Source: CAYQPF01 sp964419225
Lineage (GTDB): Bacteria; Cloacimonadota; Cloacimonadia; Cloacimonadales; CAYQPF01
NCBI GenBank assembly: GCA_964419225.1
Contig: CAYQPF010000045.1
Coordinates: forward strand, 1 to 31,568
Length of the DNA stretch: 31,568 nt
Direction: 5' to 3'
How positions within the stretch are numbered: the first letter of the stretch is position 1; every line of letters begins with the position of its first letter. Below, in pieces: positions 17,503 through 25,266 of this stretch. Under the pieces are notes generated by a model. It was not told the origin of the DNA. It did not search any database and saw only the letters and a list, made by a program, of their open reading frames with translations. A program made the translations under genes and the position numbers.

Positions 17503-18621
17503 TCACCCCAATTTCCCGCAACACTTCTTGTATTTCTTTCCACTCCCACATGGACATAAATCATTAGGTCCAACTTTGCTCGAAAATAACGGGTGTACTT
17601 TCCTGCTTGCTTTACCAAAACTAAGTATTTCTTCAGGTGTAAACCCCCTGTTACTCCACATTCTGGTCGTATTATTGACTACCATTAAAGAATCCAAAAT
17701 CAATTTCGCCTGCTCCATATTTTCAAATTCTATACTATAATGTTCAAAAATTTCATTGAATAAATCACCCGGTTTCCCGTCTAAATCACAATTGTTCGAT
17801 GCATCATAAACAATATCCTCTGCTTTTTCTTCATCGAATCCGAATTGCTCCATCAACTGCTCTTTAAGTTTTAACATTTGTGGCGTAACTTGATAGTACA
17901 ACACATTCTGAAATTTCAATAGTTCTTCCTTTTCAGGTATATATAAAGGCTTACCTTTTGTTAAATTCAATAAAAGCTGAAGTTCCTCTGTTCCATCTAC
18001 CAGCAATCCAGTATTTACTATCATATCATTAATAATTCTAAAAGAATCTGAATATTGCTCATAGGATATCATTATCAGCTCCAACAACTCTTGCGATCTT
18101 AAGTCTGTATTCTGCTTGAAATAAATGTGCATCAAATCCTTGGTTTCCAACAATCCATAAAAATTGACACATGCATCGATATAAGACGTAAAATTCCTTA
18201 TCTGTGGGTGCATTTTCTCAACTTTCTCCCAATTCACAGTCTGCAAAGCCTGCTTGATCTCGTCAAAAATATAAAAGGATTTTAACTTTTCATCCCCGGT
18301 AAGCTGTGGTTTATTGACAAATAAATTATTGTGTAAATACCAAAATCCTTCCAGTATATGGTTCGCCTTTAGATTATCCTTTGCCATTAAAAGTTTGGTA
18401 AGATTATAAGAAGCATCAGGTGCATAGAGTAAGATTTCCTCCAAATTAAGGGGATCTTGTAAATAATCCATCACATAATTTATTAAATCCTGCTTTAGCA
18501 AAAAAGGTGGCACTATATCTTCACCTATCTTTGTTGATATTATCTCTAATAAAACATCCTTAGTTAATTTTTCTAAATTCCTTTTTAATGATCTCGGTTT
18601 TACTGCCTTCTCTTTTTGCAT
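17503..18621 (-). CDS. SEC-C motif-containing protein of unknown function
   Basis: A 372-residue soluble, mostly helical protein. Only the end is recognised: residues about 350-371 contain PNDLCPCGSGKKYKKCC, the SEC-C zinc motif (CxC...CC) named from the SecA C-terminus, where it binds zinc and SecB or ribosomes. The remainder (LTKDVLLEI and acidic helical segments) matches no family I know. A TTG four codons upstream is in frame; the ATG at 18621 is preferred because GGGGGAG is better placed for it. It is a single gene converging with the efflux operon. The zinc motif is secure; the role (metal-dependent adaptor or chaperone contact) is a guess. Confidence 0.8.
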   Translation of the reverse strand: MQKEKAVKPRSLKRNLEKLTKDVLLEIISTKIGEDIVPPFLLKQDLINYVMDYLQDPLNLEEILLYAPDASYNLTKLLMAKDNLKANHILEGFWYLHNNLFVNKPQLTGDEKLKSFYIFDEIKQALQTVNWEKVEKMHPQIRNFTSYIDACVNFYGLLETKDLMHIYFKQNTDLRSQELLELIMISYEQYSDSFRIINDMIVNTGLLVDGTEELQLLLNLTKGKPLYIPEKEELLKFQNVLYYQVTPQMLKLKEQLMEQFGFDEEKAEDIVYDASNNCDLDGKPGDLFNEIFEHYSIEFENMEQAKLILDSLMVVNNTTRMWSNRGFTPEEILSFGKASRKVHPLFSSKVGPNDLCPCGSGKKYKKCCGKLG

Positions 18622-18698
18622 CTTCTCCCCCAATATCCAAAATATAACTTGGGTTTACTAAGCAGAAAATAAATTATTTTGTCAAAGTATTAATCGCA

Positions 18699-18871
18699 TT
18701 AACCCGGATTGTGCAGTAGAGGTTTGCAAACTGGGTCGAAGATCGTGAAGAGTGAAGGTTTGCAATCGAACGAGGTTATATAATAAATATATGGTGAGTG
18801 AGATTGTAAGTCCTTCAAATTCACTAGCTTCAGCCAGATTGTAAAGATTCTACTGCACAGTTCGGGATTAA
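18699..18871. repeat. 173-bp imperfect palindromic element (MITE-like candidate)
   Basis: The ends are inverted: TTAACCCGGATTGTGCAG at 18699-18716, continuing to AGA at 18720, mirrors 18849-18871, whose complement reads TTAATCCCGAACTGTGCAG. Homology continues inward: TTTGCAAAC against TTTACAATC, then GAAG..GTGAA..TGAAGG on both arms, then TTGCAATC against TTACAATC. The centre is AT-rich near 18785. It holds no ORF. The 477-nt spacer 18622-19098 contains this element, a nonamer array and the potA promoter region, but no gene. Confidence 0.75.
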
Positions 18872-18954
18872 TTATCAAATGTCTTTTTTAGAATAGTCTT
18901 CTGATATCTCAAAATTGCTACAATATGAACAATATGATAAATTACTAAAATTTT

Positions 18955-18999
18955 GTCCATAATGTCCATCAAGTCCATTGTGTCCATATCGTCCATCAT
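18955..18999. repeat. Degenerate nonamer array (GTCCATNNN), copy 3
   Basis: Five units in perfect 9-nt register, all with intact GTCCAT: GTCCATAAT, GTCCATCAA, GTCCATTGT, GTCCATATC, GTCCATCAT. It ends 46 nt before the TTGACA upstream of potA. Confidence 0.88.
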
Positions 19000-19045
19000 C
19001 TCAACTTTGTTTTCCCATTAATATAACTCCCACTAGAATATTTCA

Positions 19046-19071
19046 TTGACAATTCGCAACAATCTTAAAAT
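19046..19071 (+). promoter_or_regulatory. Possible promoter of potABC
   Basis: A perfect TTGACA at 19046-19051 is followed by TAAAAT at 19066-19071 (5 of 6), but the spacing is only 14 nt, shorter than ideal. It is correctly placed upstream of the operon. Tentative. Confidence 0.3.
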
Positions 19072-19098
19072 CAGTATAAATATAGGGAGGGGATTACT

Positions 19099-20247
19099 GT
19101 GATTAGAATCGAGGGTATCTCTAAATGCTTTGATAGCTTCTGGGCTGTAAATGACGTGTCTTTGACCATTAAAGAAGGAGAATTGTTTTCTTTCCTGGGT
19201 CCAAGCGGTTGCGGTAAAACTACCATTCTCAGAATGATTGCCGGCTTTGAAATTCCAACGCAGGGAGCCATTTATATCAATAATCAGGATATCTCTGAAC
19301 TTCCACCCTACAAACGTCAGGTAAATACAATCTTCCAAAACTACTCTCTTTTCCCGCATATGACTGTTTTTGAAAACGTAGCTTTTGGTCTCAGAATCAA
19401 AAAAGTTCCCAAAAATGATATTAAAGATCAAGTCGAAGAAATGCTTAAGCTCGTACGCATGAGTGAACATAAACAAAAATACCCTGATCAGATCAGCGGT
19501 GGACAAAAACAAAGAATTGCCATCGCCAGAGCTCTGATTAATAAACCTCAAGTCCTTCTCCTGGATGAACCCTTGGCCGCTCTCGATCTCAAACTCAGAC
19601 AACATATGCTTATTGAATTGATGAATATCCACGATCTGGTCGGTATTACATTTATTTACGTAACTCACGACCAGGGTGAAGCTATGAGTGTCTCTGACCG
19701 ACTGGCTGTCATGGATAAAGGCAAAATCATCCAAATCGGCCCTCCTGATGATATCTATGAAAGACCAAACTCTGTATTCTCTGCTTATTTCATCGGGGAC
19801 ACAAATCTCATTTCCGGTGAAGTTACAGGAATAGAAAAAGACTTCATCGAACTTCGCTTCCACTCCGGTTCAGAAATTATTGATATCGACAGCTCCTCTC
19901 ATATTAAAGTTGAAGTTGGCCAAAAAATCACACTTTCCCTCAGACCCGAAAAAATTGCTATCTCCCGTAATATGCCACCTTCTCAGGAAGATTTTAATAT
20001 TCTTAAAGGTAAAATTGAAGATATCTTGTATTTAGGCTCCCATACTCAATACATCGTCAGAGTCGGAAATATGAAATTTAAGGTTTTCAACCAGGAAAAA
20101 AGAGTCTATTTTGACAATAAAGCTCTCGACTGGGAAGAGGATGTTTACCTTTTCTGGCACGATACCGACTCCTTTGTTATCAATGAAGTTGCACCCGAAA
20201 ACCTGAATCAGGATGAACCAGATGACACAAGAACAAATTCTCGATAA
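19099..20247 (+). CDS. potA: Spermidine/putrescine ABC transporter, ATP-binding protein
   Basis: A 382-residue ATPase driving polyamine import. Walker A is GPSGCGKTT (about 34-42). The Q-loop follows in TIFQNYSLFPHM. The signature is SGGQKQRIAIARAL near 133, Walker B is VLLLDEPLAALD near 155, and the switch histidine is in YVTHDQGEAM near 190. A C-terminal TOBE domain (about 280-365) is typical of the PotA/spermidine-type group. The start is GTG, chosen because GGGAGGGG lies 6 nt upstream and no ATG fits. Its end overlaps potB. Iron or other PotA-like importers share this ATPase, so the substrate rests on the permeases. Confidence 0.93.
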   Translation: MIRIEGISKCFDSFWAVNDVSLTIKEGELFSFLGPSGCGKTTILRMIAGFEIPTQGAIYINNQDISELPPYKRQVNTIFQNYSLFPHMTVFENVAFGLRIKKVPKNDIKDQVEEMLKLVRMSEHKQKYPDQISGGQKQRIAIARALINKPQVLLLDEPLAALDLKLRQHMLIELMNIHDLVGITFIYVTHDQGEAMSVSDRLAVMDKGKIIQIGPPDDIYERPNSVFSAYFIGDTNLISGEVTGIEKDFIELRFHSGSEIIDIDSSSHIKVEVGQKITLSLRPEKIAISRNMPPSQEDFNILKGKIEDILYLGSHTQYIVRVGNMKFKVFNQEKRVYFDNKALDWEEDVYLFWHDTDSFVINEVAPENLNQDEPDDTRTNSR

Positions 20248-21109
20248 AAAAAAGAATAGCCAAAGCTGGTTGCTCTCGCTACCTGCTCTATGCTGGTTAA
20301 TCTTCTTCTTTTTGGTGCCGTATCTGATTGTTCTCTTATACAGTATTCTTAAAGCAACAATATATGATATCTCCTTCCAATTCAGCCTCGATGCCTACCG
20401 CGAAATCTTCAAGTATGATTACTTTAAATCCTTCTTTATTTCTTTTAGACTGGCTTTCTTTACAACCATCATCTGCTTGATCATTGGTTATCCCGCAGCA
20501 TATTTCATCGCCAGAAGTTCAGAAAAAATCAAAAATCTTCTTTTAATCATCATTATTATTCCTTTCTGGACTAATTTCATTATCAGAATTTTCTCCTGGA
20601 GAATCTTTCTTTCAAATGAAGGAATCCTAAATCACTTTCTTCTTTGGACCGGTATGATCGATAATCCCATGTATATCCTGAGAACTGATATAGCCGTTAT
20701 TTTAGTCATGGTTTATGTTTATCTTCCTTATATGATCCTGCCTCTCTATGGAGTTATCGAAAAAATCGATTTCACTTTGCTCGATGCTGCCATGGATCTG
20801 GGTGCCAACCGCTTCAAAGCCTTCCTGAAAGTTACTCTCCCCCTCTCCAAAGAAGGTATTTTTGCCGGCGGGATTTTAGTGTTTGTCCCAGCTTTGGGTG
20901 CTTATATTATCCCCCAGGTCGTTGGAAGTCAGAATTCACTTTACATCGGTCAGATTATTACTTATAAAATCAAGAATATCCCACGCAACTGGCCCTTGGC
21001 CTCTGCCCTGTCTCTGGTCCTACTAATACTGGTTGCTATTCTCATTTTACTCTTCTATAAACTGTTCCAAAAATTGAAACAAAGGAATTCACATGGGATC
21101 TTACAATAG
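20222..21109 (+). CDS. potB: Spermidine/putrescine ABC transporter permease PotB
   Basis: A 295-residue inner-membrane permease with about six hydrophobic helices, beginning with LLSLPALCWLIFFFLVPYL. The MetI-type coupling (EAA) loop is LDAAMDLGANRFKAFLKVTLP (about 195-215), and GALGAYIIPQVVGSQ-like sequence follows, as in PotB. An ATG at 20213 is in frame, but AGGA is 8 nt from the ATG at 20222 and too close for the earlier one. It overlaps potA by 26 nt and potC by 17 nt, so all three are coupled. Confidence 0.93.
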   Translation: MTQEQILDKKKNSQSWLLSLPALCWLIFFFLVPYLIVLLYSILKATIYDISFQFSLDAYREIFKYDYFKSFFISFRLAFFTTIICLIIGYPAAYFIARSSEKIKNLLLIIIIIPFWTNFIIRIFSWRIFLSNEGILNHFLLWTGMIDNPMYILRTDIAVILVMVYVYLPYMILPLYGVIEKIDFTLLDAAMDLGANRFKAFLKVTLPLSKEGIFAGGILVFVPALGAYIIPQVVGSQNSLYIGQIITYKIKNIPRNWPLASALSLVLLILVAILILLFYKLFQKLKQRNSHGILQ

Positions 21110-21887
21110 CAGAAATTTCCTCAGCAAATTGCCCAATTTAACTGCCTTCACTTTTGTGGTAGTGTTCCTCTACATTCCTATTCTCTTATTGATTATTTTT
21201 AGTTTCAATGATTCCAAAATTGTCTCGTCCTGGAAAGGTTTTACCTTCAAATACTATATCTTGCTCTTCCAGAATAAAGAAGTACTCATTGCCTTTAAAA
21301 ACACTATGGTCGTTGCCCTGATTTCCACTCTTGTTGCTACTTTATTAGGTATTTTAGGTGCTCTTGCTTTAGAAAATATTAAATTCTCAGGACGTAAAGT
21401 CTTCTCTTTTCTGGTTTTGATCAACCTCATTATGCCCGATATCTTAATGGGTGTTTCTCTTGCTCTTCTTTATAATTTCCTGAAAATCCAAACAGGTATC
21501 TTGACTGTCGTTATAGCTCATATTACCTTCTGCCTCGCTTATACTATCATCGTCATCAGATCCCGATTGGAAGGCTTTGATAACAGACTCTTGGAAGCTG
21601 CTATGGATTTAGGCGCTAACAGGTGGCAAATCTTCTATAAAATTAAATTTCCTTTAATGCTCCCGGGAATTGTCGCTGCTGCTCTTCTCGCTTTTACACT
21701 TTCGATAGATGATTTCATCATTACTTTCTTCACTTCCGGAAGAGGCTTCACTACCCTGCCAATTTATGTCGAAGGTGCCATTCGCAGAGGTACTATGACG
21801 ACCATCAATGTACTCTCAACTTTAATGATTTTCGGTACTTTCTTCCTCGCTATCGTTACCAAACATATCAGAAAATACTTGATTTAA
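21093..21887 (+). CDS. potC: Spermidine/putrescine ABC transporter permease PotC
   Basis: The partner permease, 264 residues, with about six membrane helices. Motifs typical of PotC are FLYIPILLLIIFSFNDS near the start, LPDIL-like IMPDILMGVSL in the middle, the coupling loop LEAAMDLGANRWQIFYKIKFP, then LAFTLSIDDFIITFFTSG. AAGGA is 6 nt before the ATG. No potD (periplasmic binding protein) follows; the next gene is convergent. The stop codon lies inside TTAACCCGGATT (21884-21895), the same 12-mer that begins the 173-bp palindromic element. Confidence 0.93.
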   Translation: MGSYNSRNFLSKLPNLTAFTFVVVFLYIPILLLIIFSFNDSKIVSSWKGFTFKYYILLFQNKEVLIAFKNTMVVALISTLVATLLGILGALALENIKFSGRKVFSFLVLINLIMPDILMGVSLALLYNFLKIQTGILTVVIAHITFCLAYTIIVIRSRLEGFDNRLLEAAMDLGANRWQIFYKIKFPLMLPGIVAAALLAFTLSIDDFIITFFTSGRGFTTLPIYVEGAIRRGTMTTINVLSTLMIFGTFFLAIVTKHIRKYLI

Positions 21888-21973
21888 CCCGGATTATTGA
21901 ATTCTTCTCTTTGATTTTGCTGAAACTGAAAATGTCTAAATTAAAACCACCAAAGCAACAATCCAACTCTCTC

Positions 21974-22008
21974 ATTAATAATTAATAATTGATAATTAAT
22001 AATTATTT
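21974..22008. repeat. Degenerate heptamer array (ATTAATA)
   Basis: ATTAATA, ATTAATA, ATTGATA, ATTAATA, ATTATTT in 7-nt register between the convergent potC and HDOD genes, just touching the HDOD stop codon. The rest of the spacer 21888-21973 shows nothing else and no clear terminator. Confidence 0.7.
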
Positions 22009-22897
22009 AAGGGTTTATTATCAATTCCGTATAAGAAATAAACTGCGATGAATGTAACTTCAAATTATTGATTACCTTCTTGGCATCAATTTGCTCCGGC
22101 TCTGCAAAAGTAAACTTGGCCCAGGCATTATGGTCACACTTGACTATATCTCCCTGCTCAAAACTCTTATATCCCATGTTATTAACTAAATAATCTGCTA
22201 CGTTCACTATCTCTGTACACAAATAACATTCGTTAGGCTGTGCATATACATTGTGATGATATCGTACTATATTTACGATCTCCTTCGGCAAATTCCATTC
22301 TTCTAAAATATTCGCACATTCTGTCGCATGATTAAAATTCCACTCATGTACTTCTACAAAATAGGCTGACTGACCTCTGGCCCCTGCCTTTTCCAATAAA
22401 CTTAAAAACATTTCTGGAAAAACCATGTCTAAAATCAAATAACCCAAATCGTGCACTAAACCACCAATATATATTTCACTTTTCAAATTTGCCAAACCAT
22501 CTCCATTAAATTCCGGCTTCAAATGCGGAATCAATTTTATCGCATTAAAGGCTGTTAATAATGAATGCTTCCAAAAATTCTCTATCTTCATATGATTAGG
22601 TTGGGCAGAATGAATTAAATTCGCCGTATATATTGTCATCACCATATTCTTAATATCATTCCGGCCCAGTCTGTTTACTGCAGAAGTGATATCCACGATC
22701 GGAATGTTCCCTCCAAAGAATGCACTGTTTGCCAAGGAAAGAGTTTTTGCACTTAAGGATGGATCAAACGAAATTAATTGAGCTATTTCCTTATTTGAAA
22801 CATTATCATTGTTTAATGCTGTCATTAACTTTTTTAATATTGTTGGCACTGTTGGCAGATTTTTTAACTCTGAAAGACTTTTTCCATAAAATTGCAC
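22007..22897 (-). CDS. HDOD domain protein
   Basis: A 296-residue cytoplasmic protein consisting of one HDOD domain, an HD-related helical fold found in bacterial signalling proteins. Residues about 14-75 carry LPTVPTILKKLMTAL, then ISFDPSLSAKTLSLANSAFFG, then ITSAVNRLGRNDIKNMVM, the family's N-terminal signature. VHDLGYLILD (about 148-157) keeps an HD pair; residues about 185-260 include HATECANILEEWNLP and EIVNVADYLV. No partner receiver or GGDEF domain is fused. The start is GTG with AGAGG 5 nt upstream, 2 nt past the stop of the small cysteine protein. Last gene of the block-3 operon; its role is unknown. Confidence 0.88.
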   Translation of the reverse strand: MQFYGKSLSELKNLPTVPTILKKLMTALNNDNVSNKEIAQLISFDPSLSAKTLSLANSAFFGGNIPIVDITSAVNRLGRNDIKNMVMTIYTANLIHSAQPNHMKIENFWKHSLLTAFNAIKLIPHLKPEFNGDGLANLKSEIYIGGLVHDLGYLILDMVFPEMFLSLLEKAGARGQSAYFVEVHEWNFNHATECANILEEWNLPKEIVNIVRYHHNVYAQPNECYLCTEIVNVADYLVNNMGYKSFEQGDIVKCDHNAWAKFTFAEPEQIDAKKVINNLKLHSSQFISYTELIINP

Positions 22898-22899
22898 GA

Positions 22900-23064
22900 C
22901 TACCTCTTATTCGTAAATTTAAATTCTAATTGAATGTCTTTACCCTCAAAATTGGGGCATGTAAGTAAAATAGTATCTTTGGTCTGTTTACATTTTTTCC
23001 GGCATTGCAAACATAATACATTTGTTTCAACTATTTCTAACGCTGGCTTCTTTCCTCTTTTCAT
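22900..23064 (-). CDS. Small cysteine-containing protein, 54 residues
   Basis: A short frame in a gap that would otherwise be unused between two operon genes. The ATG at 23064 directly follows the upstream stop (23065-23067), with AGGA 5 nt before it; the TAG at 22900-22902 is 2 nt before the GTG of the HDOD gene. The sequence begins MKRGKKPALEIVET and has C18-x2-C21-x3-C25 and C36 in LLTCPNF, a possible metal-binding knuckle. It ends in a basic tail. The exact packing between neighbours and the strong ribosome site support a real gene. The family is not recognised. Confidence 0.7.
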   Translation of the reverse strand: MKRGKKPALEIVETNVLCLQCRKKCKQTKDTILLTCPNFEGKDIQLEFKFTNKR

Positions 23065-23694
23065 CTAAATCCTGAGTAACTTAAAATTAAGTTGTTTTTC
23101 TATTTTGGCAATTTCTTCTATAGTGATCTCACCAAGTGTTTTGTTCTTCCCTATTATTTCTAAAAGTGTCAAAGAAAGTTCTGATACCCGCATTTCCTTC
23201 CAGTTCTGCGGTAACTCAGCCTGACTTGTTTCCTCAATCATAGGCTTGGGTTTACTCAATAAATCATTAAACTCATGATCAATTCCTTCAACTGGCTCAT
23301 CAGGCTTGTATAAATCTTCTATTTCCTCCGAATCCTCTAACTCAACTTCTGCTTCGTCAAATTCCTCTTCATCAATTTCCAATTCCTGTGCATAATCCTT
23401 CGTCATCGATTCCATAAGTAATTTGTACTTATCCTGTGGTAAAAAACGAAACTTTAGGATTTCATCTTTTGAAAATATGTTCTTTAATACAGTAGAATAT
23501 ACCAATGTTTGATCATTAAAAACCTTTGCATTTAATCGATCTATCCGACTCAATATATCTTCACTGGGATTAGTCATCTGGATCTGTTTGTATATGGCTA
23601 AAGCATCAAAAAAAAGCTGCTGTGCCTCATACAACTGTGCTAATGTTACAGTCGGAGCTACATTATAACTACTTTGATCTCTTAATTCAACCAT
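23065..23694 (-). CDS. Hypothetical acidic protein with a TPR-like start
   Basis: 209 residues, no signal peptide. Residues about 12-50 (TVTLAQLYEAQQLFFDALAIYKQI then NPSED) look like one and a half tetratricopeptide helices. Residues about 100-150 are strongly acidic (ELEIDEEEFDEAEVELEDSE), probably disordered. The last 40 residues are helical. The ATG is 1 nt past the stop of the helix-hairpin-helix gene with GAGG upstream, so it belongs to the operon. A scaffold or protein-binding role would fit; I do not recognise a family. Confidence 0.75.
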   Translation of the reverse strand: MVELRDQSSYNVAPTVTLAQLYEAQQLFFDALAIYKQIQMTNPSEDILSRIDRLNAKVFNDQTLVYSTVLKNIFSKDEILKFRFLPQDKYKLLMESMTKDYAQELEIDEEEFDEAEVELEDSEEIEDLYKPDEPVEGIDHEFNDLLSKPKPMIEETSQAELPQNWKEMRVSELSLTLLEIIGKNKTLGEITIEEIAKIEKQLNFKLLRI

Positions 23695-23695
23695 T

Positions 23696-24346
23696 CTAAT
23701 CCTCTACAGTAATATTATCAGAAATATTGGCTATAGTTTTTGCTCCTATCCCTTTTATTAAATCTAATTCCTGCACACTCTTAAAGTTACCTTTCAGTTT
23801 CCGATACTCAAGAATATCTTCTGCTCTCTTTTTCCCTATTCCCTTTAAGCTCATCAACTCTTCGAGTGTAGCTTTATTCAAATTGATTTTTTTCTGAACC
23901 ACTGATTTATGTAAAGTGTTTTTTCTTAAAGTATCACTTTTTGTTGTTTCCAAATTGCTCTGAACAACGCTAGATCCTTTTGAATCAAAGAAATACACTT
24001 TTAATTTATTCAAAGTCTTAGGCCCGATTCCCTTGACTTTCCTCAAATCCTGAAAACTTAATTTCCCCCTTGATGCACGTAAATCTATTATTGCCTGTGC
24101 CTTTTGCTCTCCTATGTTTGGCAATGATATCAACTCCGCCTTTGTAATAATATTAAGATCATACTTTTGCAATACGACCTTTGTCGTAACTGTATCTTCA
24201 TCTATCATAATTTCCTTCTCAGATGAACTCGTAGTTTTGGAAGCGATCCCTTCAATAAGCAATGCTGCAAAAGTTACTATTAACAAATAACTGAGAATCT
24301 TCTGCTCAGATTTGGTTAAATAATTTTGCAAAAAACTATTCTTCAT
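23696..24346 (-). CDS. ComEA-like protein with two helix-hairpin-helix domains
   Basis: 216 residues. A short cytoplasmic start is followed by one membrane helix (about 18-38, ILSYLLIVTFAALLIEGIA) and then two HhH modules. Module one is at about 60-115 (LISLPNIGEQKAQAII and VKGIGPKTLNKL). Module two is at about 152-212, beginning INLNKATLEELMSLKGIG and ending IKGIGAKTIANI. HhH modules bind DNA backbone, and a membrane-anchored copy outside the cytoplasm is the ComEA arrangement for DNA uptake. ComEA usually has one such module; two in tandem is less usual. No comEC or pilin gene is in the window. It overlaps the M28 gene by 11 nt and has no clear ribosome site. Confidence 0.82.
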   Translation of the reverse strand: MKNSFLQNYLTKSEQKILSYLLIVTFAALLIEGIASKTTSSSEKEIMIDEDTVTTKVVLQKYDLNIITKAELISLPNIGEQKAQAIIDLRASRGKLSFQDLRKVKGIGPKTLNKLKVYFFDSKGSSVVQSNLETTKSDTLRKNTLHKSVVQKKINLNKATLEELMSLKGIGKKRAEDILEYRKLKGNFKSVQELDLIKGIGAKTIANISDNITVED

Positions 24347-25259
24347 TGGAATATATTAGATTAATTATTGTTTGCCCAATTTGATACAAGGATTTATCTG
24401 AACATTTATCTACAGTATCAGTTGTTTTATGCCAATAGGGATATTCAAAATCAATGATATCAATTGCATTCAAACCCTTTTCCAAAAATGGCACATGATC
24501 GTCCATTATCGGTGTTCCTACTTCATAACTGAAGGATGTAAAATCACTCTTATTAGCAATATCCCATATCTGCTTAACCAGTGCAGGACTGCTTTGCCAG
24601 GAAAATCCTTCAATCTTGATCTTCAAATCCTTATCTCCAATCATATCCAATATGATGATCTTCTCCGGATTATATGAACCCATATTCTCTACAAAATACC
24701 GGGAACCCTGACACCAGGATTTTTCTTCTCCCTCTTTACCAACATCTTCCAAATCAACAAATAATAAATCTACTCCAAACTCCTTCGGCTCTTGTTGCCC
24801 AAGCCTGGCTCCTATTTCCAAAAGGACCGCTACGCCTGATGCTCCATCATTAGCACCCGGCACTGCCATCTCTCTCTTCTCCTCATCTGTTTCCTGATCT
24901 GCTTTAATCCTCGTGTCGTAATGTGCTACCAACAAAATCCTTCTGCTTAACTGAGGATAAAATGACGCCAAAATATTTACTCCGTTTAATACAGTATCAG
25001 CTTCGGCATAATCAAATTTCTGTAATGTTACTTTGGCATCCGTCTTCTTTAAATTTGAGATTATATAATCTCTGCATAATTGTATTTCTGGCGAATTTGG
25101 TATTCTGTCTCCAATCTGACATTGATATTCTAAATGCTTAAAGGATGCAGTTCCACTAAACTGGGGAATACTCTTCTGACAGCCAAATAGAAATAGTACC
25201 ATAACAAGCATGAACTGATTTTTGATAAACTTCTTCAACAATGTGGTAAGAACCGGCAA
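24336..25259 (-). CDS. M28-family zinc lipoprotein, glutaminyl-peptide cyclotransferase-like
   Basis: 307 residues from TTG 25259, with a lipoprotein signal ending in LFGC (C27). The M28 fold shows AHYDTR (H113), GANDGASG (D138), DLED (E171 as probable general base, D172 as ligand), LDMIGD, DDHVPFL (D254, H255) and YWHKTTDTVD (H277). The DxED, DDH and WH-K/T-T-x-D pattern resembles bacterial glutaminyl cyclases, which convert N-terminal glutamine of exported proteins to pyroglutamate, more than M28 aminopeptidases; an aminopeptidase cannot be excluded. The frame is open to an ATG at 25379 with no ribosome site. That start would bury the signal peptide 40 residues inside and translate a palindromic repeat. 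The TTG has AGGAG 7 nt upstream, so I prefer it. Confidence 0.83.
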   Translation of the reverse strand: MPVLTTLLKKFIKNQFMLVMVLFLFGCQKSIPQFSGTASFKHLEYQCQIGDRIPNSPEIQLCRDYIISNLKKTDAKVTLQKFDYAEADTVLNGVNILASFYPQLSRRILLVAHYDTRIKADQETDEEKREMAVPGANDGASGVAVLLEIGARLGQQEPKEFGVDLLFVDLEDVGKEGEEKSWCQGSRYFVENMGSYNPEKIIILDMIGDKDLKIKIEGFSWQSSPALVKQIWDIANKSDFTSFSYEVGTPIMDDHVPFLEKGLNAIDIIDFEYPYWHKTTDTVDKCSDKSLYQIGQTIINLIYSNEE

Positions 25260-25266
25260 TTCAATT

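Noticed and set aside
18955..18999. CRISPR array
   Set aside because: The 9-nt period with a 6-nt core is far too short for repeats and spacers, and there are no cas genes.
19033..19863. 276-codon open frame on the minus strand opposite potA
   Set aside because: It is antisense to a clear ABC ATPase, shows no recognisable motif and has no ribosome site; it mirrors codon bias of potA.
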